Shown: positions 36,305 to 49,133, counted from the first letter of the stretch. The stretch: 64,000 nucleotides of DNA from Mobilicoccus caccae (GCF_030161635.1 NZ_BSUO01000001.1:1407199-1471198), one strand, 5' to 3'. Numbers and translations: made by a program. The notes: a model not told the origin generated them from the sequence alone.

Positions 36305-37774
36305 ATGCCTCCCCGCAGCTACCGTCTCGCGTCCGCCGACGCCACGCTGGAGTCCGCGTTCGACGCCATTCGCGCCGAGTTCGACGTGCCGGGGGAGTTC
36401 CCGCCGCAGGTCCTGGAGGAGGCGCAGGAGGCGGCCGACCGCGCCGCGCAGGTCGCCGGTGAGTTGCCCGACGCCACGGACCTCCCCTTCCTCACCATCG
36501 ACCCGCCCGGCAGCATGGACCTCGACCAGGCCATGTACCTGGAGACCGAGGGCAGCGGCTACCGCATCCGGTACGCCATCGCCGACCTCTCCGACGCGGA
36601 GCGGCCCGGCGGCGCCATCGACACCGAGGCGCGGCGGCGCGGGCAGACCATCTATCTCCCCGACGAACGCTCGCCCCTGCACCCGGCGGTGCTGAGCGAG
36701 GGCGCGTGCAGTCTGCTGCCCGGGGTGGAGCGCGCCGCGTACGTGTGGGACCTGCGCCTCGACGCAGCAGGTGAACTCACCGAGGCTCACGTCGCCCGGA
36801 GACGGGTGCGCAGCCTCACCCGCTACGACTACGCGCAGGTGCAGGCGATCCTCGACGGCGTCGCCGCGGGTGCCGACCCGGCCACGGACGCGCAACTCCC
36901 GATCCTGGCCCGCATCGGCGAGGCCCGTGTCGCCGCCGAGCGAGCCCGGGGCGGCGCCTCCCTGCCGATGCCCGACCAGGAGGTCGTCCGCGAGGAGGAC
37001 GGGACCTACCGCCTCGAGTTCCGCCCGGTCGTGCCCGCCGAGGACCACAACGCGCAGATCTCACTGCTCACCGGCATGGCTGCCGCGCAGATGAAGCTGG
37101 AGGCGGGTGTCGGGATCCTCCGCACGATGCCCTCGCCGAAGGAGGAGGACATCGCCCGGTTCCGGCGCCAGGCGCAGGCATTCGGCGTCACGTGGCAGCA
37201 GGACGTGGAGTACGGCGAGTTCCTGCGCACCCTGGATCGCGACGATCCGGCGCACCTCGCCCTCATCCATGACGCCACGGTGCTGTTCCGCGGCGCGGGG
37301 TACACGGCGTTCGACGGCGAGGAGCCCGAGGAGCGGCTGCACGCGGCCGTCGCGGCGCCGTATGCGCACGTCACCGCGCCTCTGAGGCGTCTGATCGACA
37401 GGTTCGGACTCGCGGTATGCGAGGCGGTCGACGCAGGTGAGGAGGTGCCGGCGTGGGTGCGCGAGGCGTTGCCCGGCCTGCCGGAGGCGATGCGGGAGGG
37501 CGACCGGCGCGCCTCGGCCGTCGATCGGGCCTGCACCGACGCCGTCGAGGCCGCCGAGTTGGCCCACCGGGTGGGGGAGGGCTTCGACGCGGTCGTCGTC
37601 GACGACCGCGGCGAGAAGGGGATCGTCGTGCAGATCGCCGACCCGGCCGTGGTGGCCGGTGCCGACGGCACGGCCGAGCCGGGGTCGCGCGTCCGGGTGG
37701 TGCTCCGCGAGGCCGACATCGTCGCCAGGCGGGTGCGGTTCGAGGTCAGCCCGACGGTCAACCCAACGTCGTGA
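36305..37774 (+). CDS. RNB-domain 3'-5' exoribonuclease (RNase II/R superfamily)
   Basis: 489 aa. The RNB catalytic core includes TIDPPGSMDLDQAMYLE (the aspartate cluster that binds metal), YAIADLSDAERPGGAID, IYLPDERSPLHPAVLSEGACSLLPG and YAHVTAPLRRLIDRFG. No S1 or clear cold-shock domain is seen on either side, so it is shorter than RNase R and resembles the compact actinobacterial RNB proteins. It degrades RNA from the 3' end. Start by the leaderless -10 at 36292. The 3' end overlaps the convergent SGNH gene by 17 bases. Confidence 0.9.
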   Translation: MPPRSYRLASADATLESAFDAIRAEFDVPGEFPPQVLEEAQEAADRAAQVAGELPDATDLPFLTIDPPGSMDLDQAMYLETEGSGYRIRYAIADLSDAERPGGAIDTEARRRGQTIYLPDERSPLHPAVLSEGACSLLPGVERAAYVWDLRLDAAGELTEAHVARRRVRSLTRYDYAQVQAILDGVAAGADPATDAQLPILARIGEARVAAERARGGASLPMPDQEVVREEDGTYRLEFRPVVPAEDHNAQISLLTGMAAAQMKLEAGVGILRTMPSPKEEDIARFRRQAQAFGVTWQQDVEYGEFLRTLDRDDPAHLALIHDATVLFRGAGYTAFDGEEPEERLHAAVAAPYAHVTAPLRRLIDRFGLAVCEAVDAGEEVPAWVREALPGLPEAMREGDRRASAVDRACTDAVEAAELAHRVGEGFDAVVVDDRGEKGIVVQIADPAVVAGADGTAEPGSRVRVVLREADIVARRVRFEVSPTVNPTS

Positions 37775-38567
37775 GCACGAGGTCGGCCAGCGCGGCCGAC
37801 CCGACGCCGGTGGGGTGCACGCCGTCCTCGGCGAGGTCGTCGACGCGGTCGGCGGAACGCGCGAGCAGTTCGAACCAGCGGACGAGTTCGATCTGTCCTG
37901 CGGCGGCGGCCCGTTCGAGGGCGAGCCCGAGGACGGCGGAGTTGCGCAGGTCCGCCGACCGTGCGGAGGGGCGGCTGACGAACGGTGTCACCCACAGCAG
38001 GCGGCGCCCACCGACGATCTCGCGGGCGCGATGAATCTGGGCCGCGAACGGCCACGGGTCGAAGATGTCGTTGCTGCCGAGGACGGCGACGACCGTCGGG
38101 GCGAGGCGATCCTCGGCCACGGCGCGTGCCAGGTCCTCCAGCGCGGGTGCCGTCGGCCGGCCGTTCCACACGTCGTAGGACAGCGGCCGACCCGCGAGCC
38201 GCTCCTGCAGGACGGGCAGGAGGCGGGTGGCGATCGAGTCTCCGATGAGGTGGATCCCCTCGCCGGTGGCCGCGGCCTGGTCCTCGGCCGGGGTCGAGGT
38301 GCTGTGCGTGGAGTTCTGCCACGGGCCGATGGCGCCGGAGGACACCGGCTCCTGCGGCGGCGTGCCCGGCGCGGGCGGTGCCGGGGGAGTGGGGAGCCCG
38401 GCCTCCGGCCCCGCGGCGCGTGACCTGGGGTTTCCGGTGGCCAACGTCGCGCTCACCCGCGCCCCGAGCAGTCCGGCGGCGCCGAGGCCACCCAGCACCA
38501 GCACGTTGCGGCGCCCCAGACCTTCGTGCGGGAGGTGGGCGCCGATGTGGGAGGTGTGTGCGGCCAT
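37758..38567 (-). CDS. SGNH/GDSL-type hydrolase, exported or membrane-tethered
   Basis: 269 aa. GGAGGGGG precedes the ATG at 38567. The N-terminus has a basic segment and a hydrophobic stretch (RRNVLVLGGLGAAGLLGARVSATLA, twin-arginine-like RR), then a Pro-rich linker, then the SGNH domain: block I HLIGDSIATRL, block III AVLGSNDIFDP, block V DGVHPTGVGSAAL. Ser, Asn, Asp and His of the catalytic set are all present. It is related to acyltransferase-associated SGNH domains; likely an esterase acting outside the membrane. Confidence 0.85.
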   Translation of the reverse strand: MAAHTSHIGAHLPHEGLGRRNVLVLGGLGAAGLLGARVSATLATGNPRSRAAGPEAGLPTPPAPPAPGTPPQEPVSSGAIGPWQNSTHSTSTPAEDQAAATGEGIHLIGDSIATRLLPVLQERLAGRPLSYDVWNGRPTAPALEDLARAVAEDRLAPTVVAVLGSNDIFDPWPFAAQIHRAREIVGGRRLLWVTPFVSRPSARSADLRNSAVLGLALERAAAAGQIELVRWFELLARSADRVDDLAEDGVHPTGVGSAALADLVLTTLG

Positions 38568-38749
38568 CGCCCCCTCCATCGGCCGGTCGGCGGCCGATTG
38601 AACGAGAACCGCCGAGCCGATGGCGATGAGATCGGTTCGGTGTCAATCGGGTCCGTCAAGACCCGGGTGCGCGGCACGAGACCCGCGAGTGGCGGCGAAG
38701 TTCCGCTGGTGCGTCCGGGCAGGTGGCGGAGGTGCGGCGCTCCGGCGGC

Positions 38750-38755
38750 TAGACT
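38750..38755 (+). promoter_or_regulatory. -10 box of rnpB
   Basis: TAGACT, placing the expected transcription start at about 38762, exactly where the RNase P RNA P1 helix begins. Confidence 0.6.
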
Positions 38756-38761
38756 GGTCGT

Positions 38762-39135
38762 GGATGAGTCGGCCAGGCGGTCGCGTCGACGATTTCGGTC
38801 GTCGACGAGGAACGTCCGGGCTCCACAGGGCAGGGTGGTGGCCAACAGCCACCCGGGGTGACCCGCGGGACAGTGCCACAGAAAACAGACCGCCCATGAA
38901 CCACCTCCTCTCGAGGTAGGCGTGGGTCAGGGTGAAACGGTGGTGTAAGAGACCACCAGCGCCTCCGGTGACGGGGGCGGCTCGGTAAACCCCACCCGGA
39001 GCAAGACCAGACAGTGTGCGATCGAGGGCTGCCCGCCCGAGCACACGGGTAGGTCGCTCGAGCCGTTCGGTAACGGACGGCCTAGATGGATGGCCGCTCA
39101 ACGACAGAACCCGGCGTATCGGCCGACTCATCCCC
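38762..39135 (+). ncRNA. rnpB: RNase P RNA (bacterial class A)
   Basis: Catalytic RNA that trims tRNA 5' ends. P1 helix: GATGAGTCGGCC (from 38763) pairs with GGCCGACTCATC (to 39132). Conserved blocks in order: GAGGAACGTCCGGGCTCC (38817-38834), ACAGAAAACAGACCGCC (about 38878), GGTAAACCCCACCCGGAGCA (about 38984) and ACAGAACCCGGCGTATCGG (about 39105). Length of about 370 nt is right for actinobacteria. Ends are good to a few bases. Confidence 0.96.
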
Positions 39136-39278
39136 CACCCACCTCGAACAGGTGGAGATGGGTGAAACAGCACCGCACGCCCTCCTGTCTCGTCCTCACC
39201 TGCTGTCCGAGGTGGACCGGGACGACGGTCGCGCGGGTGGGACGAACGGTTGTCGGTGCTCGCTGAGACTCTCCAGAC

Positions 39279-39578
39279 ATGGCCGGCGGATACACCTCAT
39301 CACGCGCACTCGGAATCCCCCTCCGCGATCGCCGAGATCCTTCGACGTCCGAGGTGCGGATCTCGACCGACACTCCTCGGCCCTCGCTGGCCGCGCGGCG
39401 GCTCCCGTTCGTCTACGCCCGCATCGACGACCGGGACGTCCCGGGCCTCGTCGTCGAACAACGCCGCACCGGGCACGGCTGGGAGGTCCTGCTCGCCCTC
39501 GTCGAGGCTCGCCCCGACGGCACGGGCTCGCTGTCGGTCAGGTGGTTCGCCGCCGCAGACGTGCGACCCGCCGCGTAG
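39279..39578 (+). CDS. Small conserved hypothetical protein near rnpB
   Basis: 99 aa from the ATG at 39279; a GTG at 39354 would give a 74-aa protein and is equally possible, as neither has a good ribosome site. The conserved-looking part is FVYARIDDRDVPGLVVEQRR through GHGWEVLLALVEAR and VRWFAAADVRPA, a small beta-rich domain ending. Similar small proteins occur near rnpB in related bacteria. Function unknown. Confidence 0.6.
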   Translation: MAGGYTSSRALGIPLRDRRDPSTSEVRISTDTPRPSLAARRLPFVYARIDDRDVPGLVVEQRRTGHGWEVLLALVEARPDGTGSLSVRWFAAADVRPAA

Positions 39579-39598
39579 CGGCCGGGGGTGACATGAGC

Positions 39599-39628
39599 GC
39601 CGGGCTCCCTGCACGCAGGGAGCCCGGC
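39599..39628. terminator. Terminator hairpin between convergent genes
   Basis: GCCGGGCTCCCT (39599-39610) pairs with AGGGAGCCCGGC (39617-39628): a perfect 12-bp stem, loop GCACGC. It lies between the small gene ending at 39578 and the reductase gene ending at 39685. Confidence 0.8.
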
Positions 39629-39684
39629 AGACTCCGGCCGAGGGGGCACGTCGCCCCGAGGCGGGGCGTCGTGCAGCAGTCGGG

Positions 39685-40767
39685 TCAGGTCGTGGACTGC
39701 GCCAATGTCGGGTAGTCCGTGTAGCCGCGGGCGTCGCCGCCGTAGAAGGTCTTGGAGTTGGGCTTGTTGAGTGCGGCTCCCGTGCGCCAGCGCAGGGCCA
39801 GGTCGGGGTTGGCGATGAACGCGCGGCCTACGGCCACGACGTCGGCCAGGTCGCGGGCGAGGATGTCGGTGACCTCCGCCAGCGTGGTGTGGCTTGCAAA
39901 GCCCGAGTTGACCATGAGCGGCCCGCCGAAGCGTCGCCGCAGGTCCTGGGTGAGCTCCGACGCCGGGTCGGCGAGGATGCTCAGGTACGCCAGGTCCAGG
40001 TCGGCGATGCCGTCGATGAGGGCCTCGTAGGTGGCGCGGGTGTCCCGCGGGTCGGTCTCGATGGCGCCCTGCACGTTGTGGGCCGGTGAGATTCGGATGC
40101 CGACGCGCTCGGGACCGATGGCATCGGCCACCGCCCGCGTCACCTCGACGGACAACCGGGCCCGCGCCTCCGGGGATCCGCCGTAGGCGTCCTGCCGGTG
40201 ATTGCTCGACGGAGCGAGGAACTGGTGGAGCAGGTAGCCGTTCGCCGAGTGGATCTCGACCCCGTCGAGCTCGGCGGCCACGGCGCAGCGCGCGGCGTGG
40301 ACGAACTCCTCGATGATCTCGGGAATCTCCTCGGTGCGCAACGCCCGCGGAACAGGCGAGGGCTTGAGGCCCGACGCCGTCACCGTGTCCTGCCCCACGG
40401 GCACCGCGCTCGGGGCGACCGTGTCGTCCACCGACTTGTTGTCGGGGTGGGCGATGCGCCCGGTGTGCATGAGCTGCACGACGATCCGCCCGCCGCGCGA
40501 GTGCACCGCACGCGCCACCTGGCGCCACCCCTCGATCTGGTCGGGGGTGTGGATGCCCGGGGTGTTCAGGTACCCCTGGCCGCGCCAACTCGGTTGCGTT
40601 CCCTCGGCGACGATGAGGCCAGCGCCCGCCCGCTGCCCGTAGTACTCGGCGTTCAGCGCGGTCGGCGCCATGCCGTGACCTGCACGGTTACGGGTCAGCG
40701 GCGCCATGACGAAGCGCTGCGGGAGGTCCCAGGCACCGATGCGGACGGTGTCGAACGGCGTGCTCAT
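39685..40767 (-). CDS. Old-yellow-enzyme family alkene reductase
   Basis: 360 aa FMN-dependent ene-reductase (NemA/OPR type) using NAD(P)H to reduce activated C=C bonds or nitro compounds. GAGGAG lies 7 bases before the ATG. Motifs: RFVMAPLTRNRAGHG, LMHTGRIAHPDN, EIHSANGYLLHQFLAPSSNHRQDAYGGS, RISPAHN, NSGF and VAVGRAFIANPDL, giving FMN and active-site residues. It is divergent from padR, across two palindromes that are probably the operators controlling it. Confidence 0.94.
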   Translation of the reverse strand: MSTPFDTVRIGAWDLPQRFVMAPLTRNRAGHGMAPTALNAEYYGQRAGAGLIVAEGTQPSWRGQGYLNTPGIHTPDQIEGWRQVARAVHSRGGRIVVQLMHTGRIAHPDNKSVDDTVAPSAVPVGQDTVTASGLKPSPVPRALRTEEIPEIIEEFVHAARCAVAAELDGVEIHSANGYLLHQFLAPSSNHRQDAYGGSPEARARLSVEVTRAVADAIGPERVGIRISPAHNVQGAIETDPRDTRATYEALIDGIADLDLAYLSILADPASELTQDLRRRFGGPLMVNSGFASHTTLAEVTDILARDLADVVAVGRAFIANPDLALRWRTGAALNKPNSKTFYGGDARGYTDYPTLAQSTT

Positions 40768-40849
40768 GTCTGTACTCCTCGGGCTGTAGGGGTCGCCCGG
40801 TTCAGCCCCGCTCGGGCTCGGACTATTCCGAGCGCCACCGCACGCATCT

Positions 40850-40870
40850 ATCTAGTGCGCCTCACTAGAT
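40850..40870. promoter_or_regulatory. PadR operator 1 (ATCTAGTG-N5-CACTAGAT)
   Basis: A perfect 8-5-8 inverted repeat in the gap between the reductase gene and padR. It also shares the direct repeat TGCGCCTSACTAGAT with operator 2. Confidence 0.7.
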
Positions 40871-40878
40871 TGTGCGCC

Positions 40879-40905
40879 TGACTAGATCGGCGTACTGTCT
40901 AGTCA
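40879..40905. promoter_or_regulatory. PadR operator 2 overlapping the padR start (TGACTAGA-N11-TCTAGTCA)
   Basis: A perfect 8-11-8 inverted repeat that covers a TACTGT -10 box (40893-40898) and the A of the padR ATG. Binding here would block transcription, so autorepression is the natural reading. Confidence 0.7.
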
Positions 40906-41239
40906 TGACCACGAGCTGGCCTGGTGAATGGCTTCGCGGACCGCTGACGCTGGCGGTGCTGCGGATCCTCGACGACGGCCCGACCTACGGCTACGCCATC
41001 GCGACCCGCCTCGAGGAGAACGGGTTCGGTGCGATCAAGGGGGCACGCTCTACCCCTTGCTCAGCCGGCTCGAGACGGCCGGGCAGGTGACCACCTCCTG
41101 GCAGCAGGGCGACGGCGGTCCGGGGCGGAAGTACTTCGAGCTCACACCGGCCGGACGCGAGGAGTTTCGCGTCAAGGCCACCCTCTGGCGCGAGTTCGCC
41201 GGGGCGACTGTTCGTTTCATCGGTGAGAAGGAGCGGTGA
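40905..41239 (+). CDS. PadR-family transcriptional regulator, frame broken once
   Basis: 111 aa with one base restored. Winged-helix repressor: WLRGPLTLAVLRILDDGPTYGYAIATRLEENGFG, then KGGTLYPLLSRLETAGQVTTSW, then GRKYFELTPAGREEF. The frame breaks at the G5 run 41039-41043; one more G gives IKGGTLYPLL, the core PadR motif. TACTGT lies 6 bases before the ATG, so the message is probably leaderless. It overlaps the next gene by GTGA. It likely represses itself and the divergent reductase through the two palindromes, in response to an aromatic or electrophilic ligand (inference). Confidence 0.88.
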
Positions 41240-41964
41240 GAAGGATGACCGGATCGGACCAGGCGTGGATCGACGACATGGTCGTCGAGTTGAGACTGCG
41301 GGACGTCAAGGGAACCGTGATCGGGGACGCCGTCGCGGCCGTCGAGTCGCACTGTGCCGACAGCGGTGAGACGCCGCGGGAGGCGTTCGGTGACCCCCGG
41401 GAGTACGCCCGTTCCCTGGAGTTCGGTGAGTCCCAGCAGGAGGACACGAGCCCGGGCGAGTGGGTGCGCGTCCTGGCTCCGGTGGTCGTGGGGCTCCTGG
41501 GATTCGTCCTGTCGAACGCGACCGTCCTGGCACTGACCCGCGGGCACGACGTCGTCGCGATCGGGTGGGGGATCGTCGCGTTCCTCCTGGTCCTGGCCCT
41601 GGTGGTGGTCGTGGCGAGCAAGATCCTGCGCGTGCTGGTGACGAACACCGTGCTCGGCATCCTCTTCTTCGTCGGCTCCATCACCCTGATGACCGTGCTG
41701 GCTGCGGCGTGGAGGGCCACGGCGTTCACGATCCCCGTTCCCCTCGCCGGTGTGGTGGCGATCGCCCTGCTCGTGGCGTCGGTGATCGGAGCGCGACTGC
41801 AGCGGGGCACGGCGGACCCCGTGATCGACCCGCTGGACCGGCGGGATCGCTATGCCCGCCCGCGTTCGGACAGGATGCGCGCAGTGCTGCGCTTCGTCTC
41901 GGAATGGATCTTCGTGATCTGCGCCGTCATCGCCGGAGGACTCACCGCACTCCTGGTCGGGTGA
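41236..41964 (+). CDS. Membrane protein with N-terminal HAAS-like domain, partner of PadR
   Basis: 242 aa from the GTG overlapping the padR stop; an ATG at 41245 is an alternative. A soluble first part (WIDDMVVELRLRDVKGTVIGD, HCADSGETPREAFGDPREYARSL) matches the HAAS-type domain found in proteins encoded next to PadR regulators. Six or so membrane helices follow (VLAPVVVGLLGFVLSNATVL, VAIGWGIVAFLLVLALVVVV and others). Function unknown; it may sense or relay membrane stress to PadR. Confidence 0.82.
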   Translation: MRRMTGSDQAWIDDMVVELRLRDVKGTVIGDAVAAVESHCADSGETPREAFGDPREYARSLEFGESQQEDTSPGEWVRVLAPVVVGLLGFVLSNATVLALTRGHDVVAIGWGIVAFLLVLALVVVVASKILRVLVTNTVLGILFFVGSITLMTVLAAAWRATAFTIPVPLAGVVAIALLVASVIGARLQRGTADPVIDPLDRRDRYARPRSDRMRAVLRFVSEWIFVICAVIAGGLTALLVG

Positions 41965-42083
41965 CGCCGACCCACCGACCTCGAACCACCGTCGATCAGG
42001 GGCGGTTTCGAGTCGGGTGCGGCTGGGGGTGACCCGGTTCCGTTCTCCGGACGCCTTGAGGAGCGTTCCCGGACCGGCGTCCT

Positions 42084-42089
42084 TAGGGT
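42084..42089 (+). promoter_or_regulatory. -10 box of fumC, leaderless type
   Basis: TAGGGT followed by 7 bases and the ATG at 42097. No ribosome site is present. Confidence 0.5.
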
Positions 42090-42096
42090 GGTAGGC

Positions 42097-43515
<1,419 letters not shown>

Positions 43516-43518
43516 CCC

Positions 43519-43773
43519 ATGCCCGATTCCCTCAAGGACCCGGAGATGTACGAGAAGCTCCGCGAGGAGGGCAACAGCAAGTCCAAGGCGGCCGCCATCT
43601 CGAACGCCGCCGCGAACAGCTCCCGCTCCGAGGTCGGCAGGAAGGGTGGGGAGTCCGGATCCTACGAGGACTGGACGGTGGACGAGTTGCGCGAGCGCGC
43701 AGCCGAACTCGACATCGAGGGTCGGTCCTCGATGAACAAGGACGACCTCATCGAGGCGCTGCGCCATCACTGA
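43519..43773 (+). CDS. Small protein with Rho-N/SAP-like C-terminal motif
   Basis: 84 aa. AAGGAGG lies upstream. The first half, MPDSLKDPEMYEKLREEGNS and KSKAAAISNAAANSS, is typical of a small bacterial family annotated as plasmid-stabilisation or Rho-N related. The end (WTVDELRERAAELDIEGRSSMNKDDLIEALR) is a Rho N-terminal/SAP-like helix pair that may bind nucleic acid. Co-transcribed with fumC. The role is unknown. Confidence 0.85.
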   Translation: MPDSLKDPEMYEKLREEGNSKSKAAAISNAAANSSRSEVGRKGGESGSYEDWTVDELRERAAELDIEGRSSMNKDDLIEALRHH

Positions 43774-43841
43774 CGCCTCGACCCACGAACCCCGAGCACG
43801 CGGCATCCGGCGGTTTCGGAGCGCCCGGCGGTCGGGGTTCG

Positions 43842-43847
43842 TAGGGT
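43842..43847 (+). promoter_or_regulatory. -10 box of the TenA-like gene, leaderless type
   Basis: TAGGGT, then 7 bases, then the ATG at 43855: the same arrangement as fumC. Confidence 0.5.
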
Positions 43848-43854
43848 CGAGGGC

Positions 43855-44508
43855 ATGACGACCTTCTCCCAGCGACTGCGCACCGCCAACGACGCCGAGT
43901 GGCGTGCCGCCGTCGAGCATCGCTTCGTGGACGAACTCCTCGCGGGGACCGTCGACGACGGCGTCCTGGCCCACTACCTCGTGCAGGACTACCAGTTCTG
44001 TGACGCGTTCACCATGCTGCTCGGTCAGGCGACCGCATCGGCGCCCGACCTGGCCGCACGCCTCCCGCTGGCGCGTCAGCTCGGGTTCTTCGCCGCCGAC
44101 GAGAACACCTACTTCATCGACTCCTTCGACGCCCTGTCGGTGAGCGAGGGCGACCGGGTCCGCCCCGCCCTCACCCAGGCGACCCGAGCCTTCGACCAGG
44201 TGATGCGGGACGCCGTCGAATCCCGGTCGTACGCCTGCGTCCTCGCGGTGCTCGTGGTCGCGGAGTGGCTCTACCTCGACTGGGCCACCCGGCCCGACGC
44301 CACGACCCCGCGCGCCACCCGCCCCGAGCACGTCGGCTGGATCGACCTGCACCGCGGCGAGGCGTTCGAGACGTGGGTGCGCTGGCTGACCGGCCAACTG
44401 GACGCGCACGAGCCCACGGACGCCACCGAACGCGCCCGCGTCGAGGAGCTCTTCGCCCGCGCCGTCACCTGTGAACGCGCGTTCTTCGACGCCGCCTACA
44501 CGCCCTGA
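43855..44508 (+). CDS. TenA/PqqC-fold protein (thiaminase-II-like)
   Basis: 217 aa all-helical protein. Family features: FVDELLAGTVDDGVLAHYLVQDYQFCDAFTMLLGQA, FAADENTYFIDSFDAL, CVLAVLVVAEWLYLDWA. TenA proteins salvage thiamine by hydrolysing pyrimidine precursors. The cysteine in SRSYACVLAV could be the catalytic one, but the motif is diverged, so a non-TenA activity of the same fold is possible. No thiamine gene lies nearby. Confidence 0.83.
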   Translation: MTTFSQRLRTANDAEWRAAVEHRFVDELLAGTVDDGVLAHYLVQDYQFCDAFTMLLGQATASAPDLAARLPLARQLGFFAADENTYFIDSFDALSVSEGDRVRPALTQATRAFDQVMRDAVESRSYACVLAVLVVAEWLYLDWATRPDATTPRATRPEHVGWIDLHRGEAFETWVRWLTGQLDAHEPTDATERARVEELFARAVTCERAFFDAAYTP

Positions 44509-44547
44509 CCCGCGGGATCCGGCGCGGTCTGCGCCGATCCGTCGGGT
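44508..44547. terminator. Terminator hairpin between TenA-like and siderophore-interacting genes
   Basis: Stem segments ACCCG/CGGGT, GGATC/GATCC and GGCGC/GCGCC in nested order with small bulges, loop near GGTCT. It fills the gap between two convergent genes. Confidence 0.6.
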
Positions 44548-44557
44548 GGGCGCGTGC

Positions 44558-46856
<2,299 letters not shown>

Positions 46857-46922
46857 TCAGCGGGGTCAGCAGGGGGCGACGACCGGGGCAAGGGGAGCCC
46901 CTCGGCCGGAATCACCGAGGGC

Positions 46923-47686
46923 TCAGGGCGCCTTCGACAGCGTGGCGAGCCGGGCCGCACCGATGATGCCCGCGTCGTTGCGCAGCGTGGCCGGCACGAT
47001 CGGCGTGCGCAGGTCGAGCAGCGGGAGGAACTTGTCGGCCTTCTTCGAGACTCCACCGCCGACGACGATGAGGTCGGGCCAGATGAGGTCCTCGACGTGC
47101 CGGAAGTACCGCTGCAGCCGCTTGGCCCACTTCTCCCAGGACAGGTCGTCGGCCTCCCGCGCACCGTTCGAGGCGCGCCGCTCCGCGTCGTGGCCGTCGA
47201 TCTCGAGGTGACCGAACTCGGTGTTGGGCACGAGGCGACCGTCGACGAACACCGCCGATCCGATGCCGGTGCCGAGCGTGGACACGAGCACCGTGCCGCT
47301 GGTCTCGCGCGCGGATCCGTACTGCATCTCGGCCATCCCGGCGGCGTCGGCGTCGTTGACGACGACGACCTTGCGGCCGAGGGTGTCGGACAGCAGTGTC
47401 GCCGCGTCGGTGCCGATCCAGCTCTTGTCGATGTTGGCCGCGGTGCGCACGACACCGTGGGTGACCACGGCGGGCAACGCCACACCGATCGGCCCGTCGG
47501 GGCTCGTCTTCTGGAACTCGGCGACGATCTCCGCGACGACCGCGGCGACGGCGTCGGGGGTGGAGGACCCGGGCGTCTCGATGCGGATCCGGTCGGCGGC
47601 GAAGCTCCCGGCGTCGAGGTCGACCGGAGCGCCCTTGATGCCGCTGCCGCCGATGTCGATGCCAAGCGGGAGGGGGTGCCGGGCAT
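46923..47686 (-). CDS. ppgK: Polyphosphate glucokinase, frame broken once near the start
   Basis: 254 aa with one base restored. Phosphorylates glucose using polyphosphate or ATP; hallmark enzyme of actinobacteria. Motifs: [19 protein letters not shown] (phosphate-binding), [42 protein letters not shown] (catalytic Asp/Glu region). The ATG at 47686 has GGAG upstream but runs in another frame until the G5 run 47672-47676 (plus strand). One more base gives [14 protein letters not shown]. Confidence 0.92.
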
Positions 47687-47856
47687 GGGACGTGACTCCT
47701 CGGTAGATGGACGTGAGGCGAACAGGATAGGACGCGGACGAGAACCTACCGACCGATCGGCCGCACGGCATGGTCGACGACACCCGTCGCGGTGCGTGCG
47801 TCGCTGCGTGCGGGGCACTGCCCACAGCCGACCATCGGATCGCCCTCGCCCGCGAA

Positions 47857-48720
47857 TCAGTCGGTGAGCGTGAGGATCTCAGCACCACGCTCGGTGACGA
47901 GGATGGTGTGTTCGAACTGGGCGGACCGGCGCCAGTCGGCGGTGACCACGGTCCAGTCGTCGTCCCAGATCTCACATTCGTGGGTGCCGAGACTGAGCAT
48001 CGGCTCGATCGTGAAGGTCATCCCCGGCTCCATCACCGTGTCGTACCCCGGCGCGGCGTCGTAGTGGGGGATGACGAGCCCGGTGTGGAAGCCCGTGCCG
48101 ATGCCGTGCCCGGTGTAGTCGCGCACGACTCCGTAGCCGAATCGCTTGGCGTAGCTCTCGATCACGCGGCCGATGACGTTGATCTGGCGGCCGGGGGCCA
48201 CAGCCTTGATGCCGCGGCGCAGGGCCTCCTGCGTGCGCTCCACGAGCAGCCGTGACTCCTCGTCGACCTCGCCGACGAGGAAGGTGGCGTTGGTGTCGCC
48301 GTGCACACCGCCGGTGTACGCGGTGACGTCGACGTTGACGATGTCACCCTCGGCCAGCGGCCGGTCGTCGGGGATGCCGTGGCAGACGACCTCGTTGACG
48401 CTCGTGCAGCAGGACTTGGGAAAGTGCCGGTAGCCGAGCGTCGAGGGGTAGGCGCCGTCGTCGATCATCGACTGGTGGGCGACACGGTCCACCTCGTCGG
48501 TGGTGACCCCCGGGGCGATCACGGCGCCGGCGGCGGCGAGCGCCCGGGCCGCCACCCGTCCGGCGTGTCGCATGAGCTCGATCGTCTCGGCGTCCTTGAC
48601 CTCCCCGCCGGTGTACGGCGCGGGCGCTTCGCGGTCGACGTACTCCGGACGCGCGATGGACGAGGGGACGGGACGCCGGGGAGACACGGTTCCGGGCATC
48701 AGGGGAGAGCTGACTGGCAT
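47857..48720 (-). CDS. map: Methionine aminopeptidase, type I
   Basis: 287 aa. Removes the initiator methionine from nascent proteins. Metal ligands and family motifs: [43 protein letters not shown] (Asp pair), [14 protein letters not shown] (His), MTFTIEPML (Glu) and FEHTILVT (Glu). The N-terminal extension of about 35 residues with [19 protein letters not shown] is typical of actinobacterial MapB-like forms. ATG at 48720 with a TAGAGT box 7 bases upstream, so the message is probably leaderless. Confidence 0.95.
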   Translation of the reverse strand: MPVSSPLMPGTVSPRRPVPSSIARPEYVDREAPAPYTGGEVKDAETIELMRHAGRVAARALAAAGAVIAPGVTTDEVDRVAHQSMIDDGAYPSTLGYRHFPKSCCTSVNEVVCHGIPDDRPLAEGDIVNVDVTAYTGGVHGDTNATFLVGEVDEESRLLVERTQEALRRGIKAVAPGRQINVIGRVIESYAKRFGYGVVRDYTGHGIGTGFHTGLVIPHYDAAPGYDTVMEPGMTFTIEPMLSLGTHECEIWDDDWTVVTADWRRSAQFEHTILVTERGAEILTLTD

Positions 48721-48727
48721 GGACCCA

Positions 48728-48733
48728 ACTCTA
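48728..48733 (-). promoter_or_regulatory. -10 box of map, leaderless type
   Basis: TAGAGT on the minus strand, then 7 bases, then the ATG at 48720. Confidence 0.5.
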
Positions 48734-48873
48734 GGTCCAGGCCGCACCGGGCGATCGGCCCGCCGGTGCTCGCGGAGTCGGGCCGCGGGAGCGCCCCGTC
48801 GGTACAGTGGGCGGACGTGCGAGCGCGGCGGACTCCCCGGCCGCGCTCTTCCCGAAGTCGGAGGTGGTCACGG

Positions 48874-49080
48874 ATGCCGTACTGGTTCAACGTCGACACG
48901 CGTCAGGTCGAAGAGGACGAGAACACGTCACGCAAGGAGCACCTGATGGGGCCGTATGAGACCCGCCAGGACGCCGAGCAGGCGCTCGACAAGGCCGCGA
49001 GCCGGACCGAGGCCTGGGACGAGGAGGACCGCCGTCGCGCGGAGGAGGACGGTCGCGACCCCGACGAGGACCGTTGGTGA
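48874..49080 (+). CDS. Small acidic conserved hypothetical protein
   Basis: 68 aa. GGAGGTGG lies 6 bases before the ATG. Sequence begins MPYWFNVDTRQVEEDENTSR and carries GPYETRQDAEQALDKAASR, which resembles a SPOR-like or phage-tail-like small fold, and a highly charged tail. Common near map in actinobacteria. Function unknown. Confidence 0.8.
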   Translation: MPYWFNVDTRQVEEDENTSRKEHLMGPYETRQDAEQALDKAASRTEAWDEEDRRRAEEDGRDPDEDRW

Positions 49081-49133
49081 CCGGACTCGCCTCCCGCATC
49101 CTCAGATCTGCCTGACGTCACGTCGGGCCCCGA

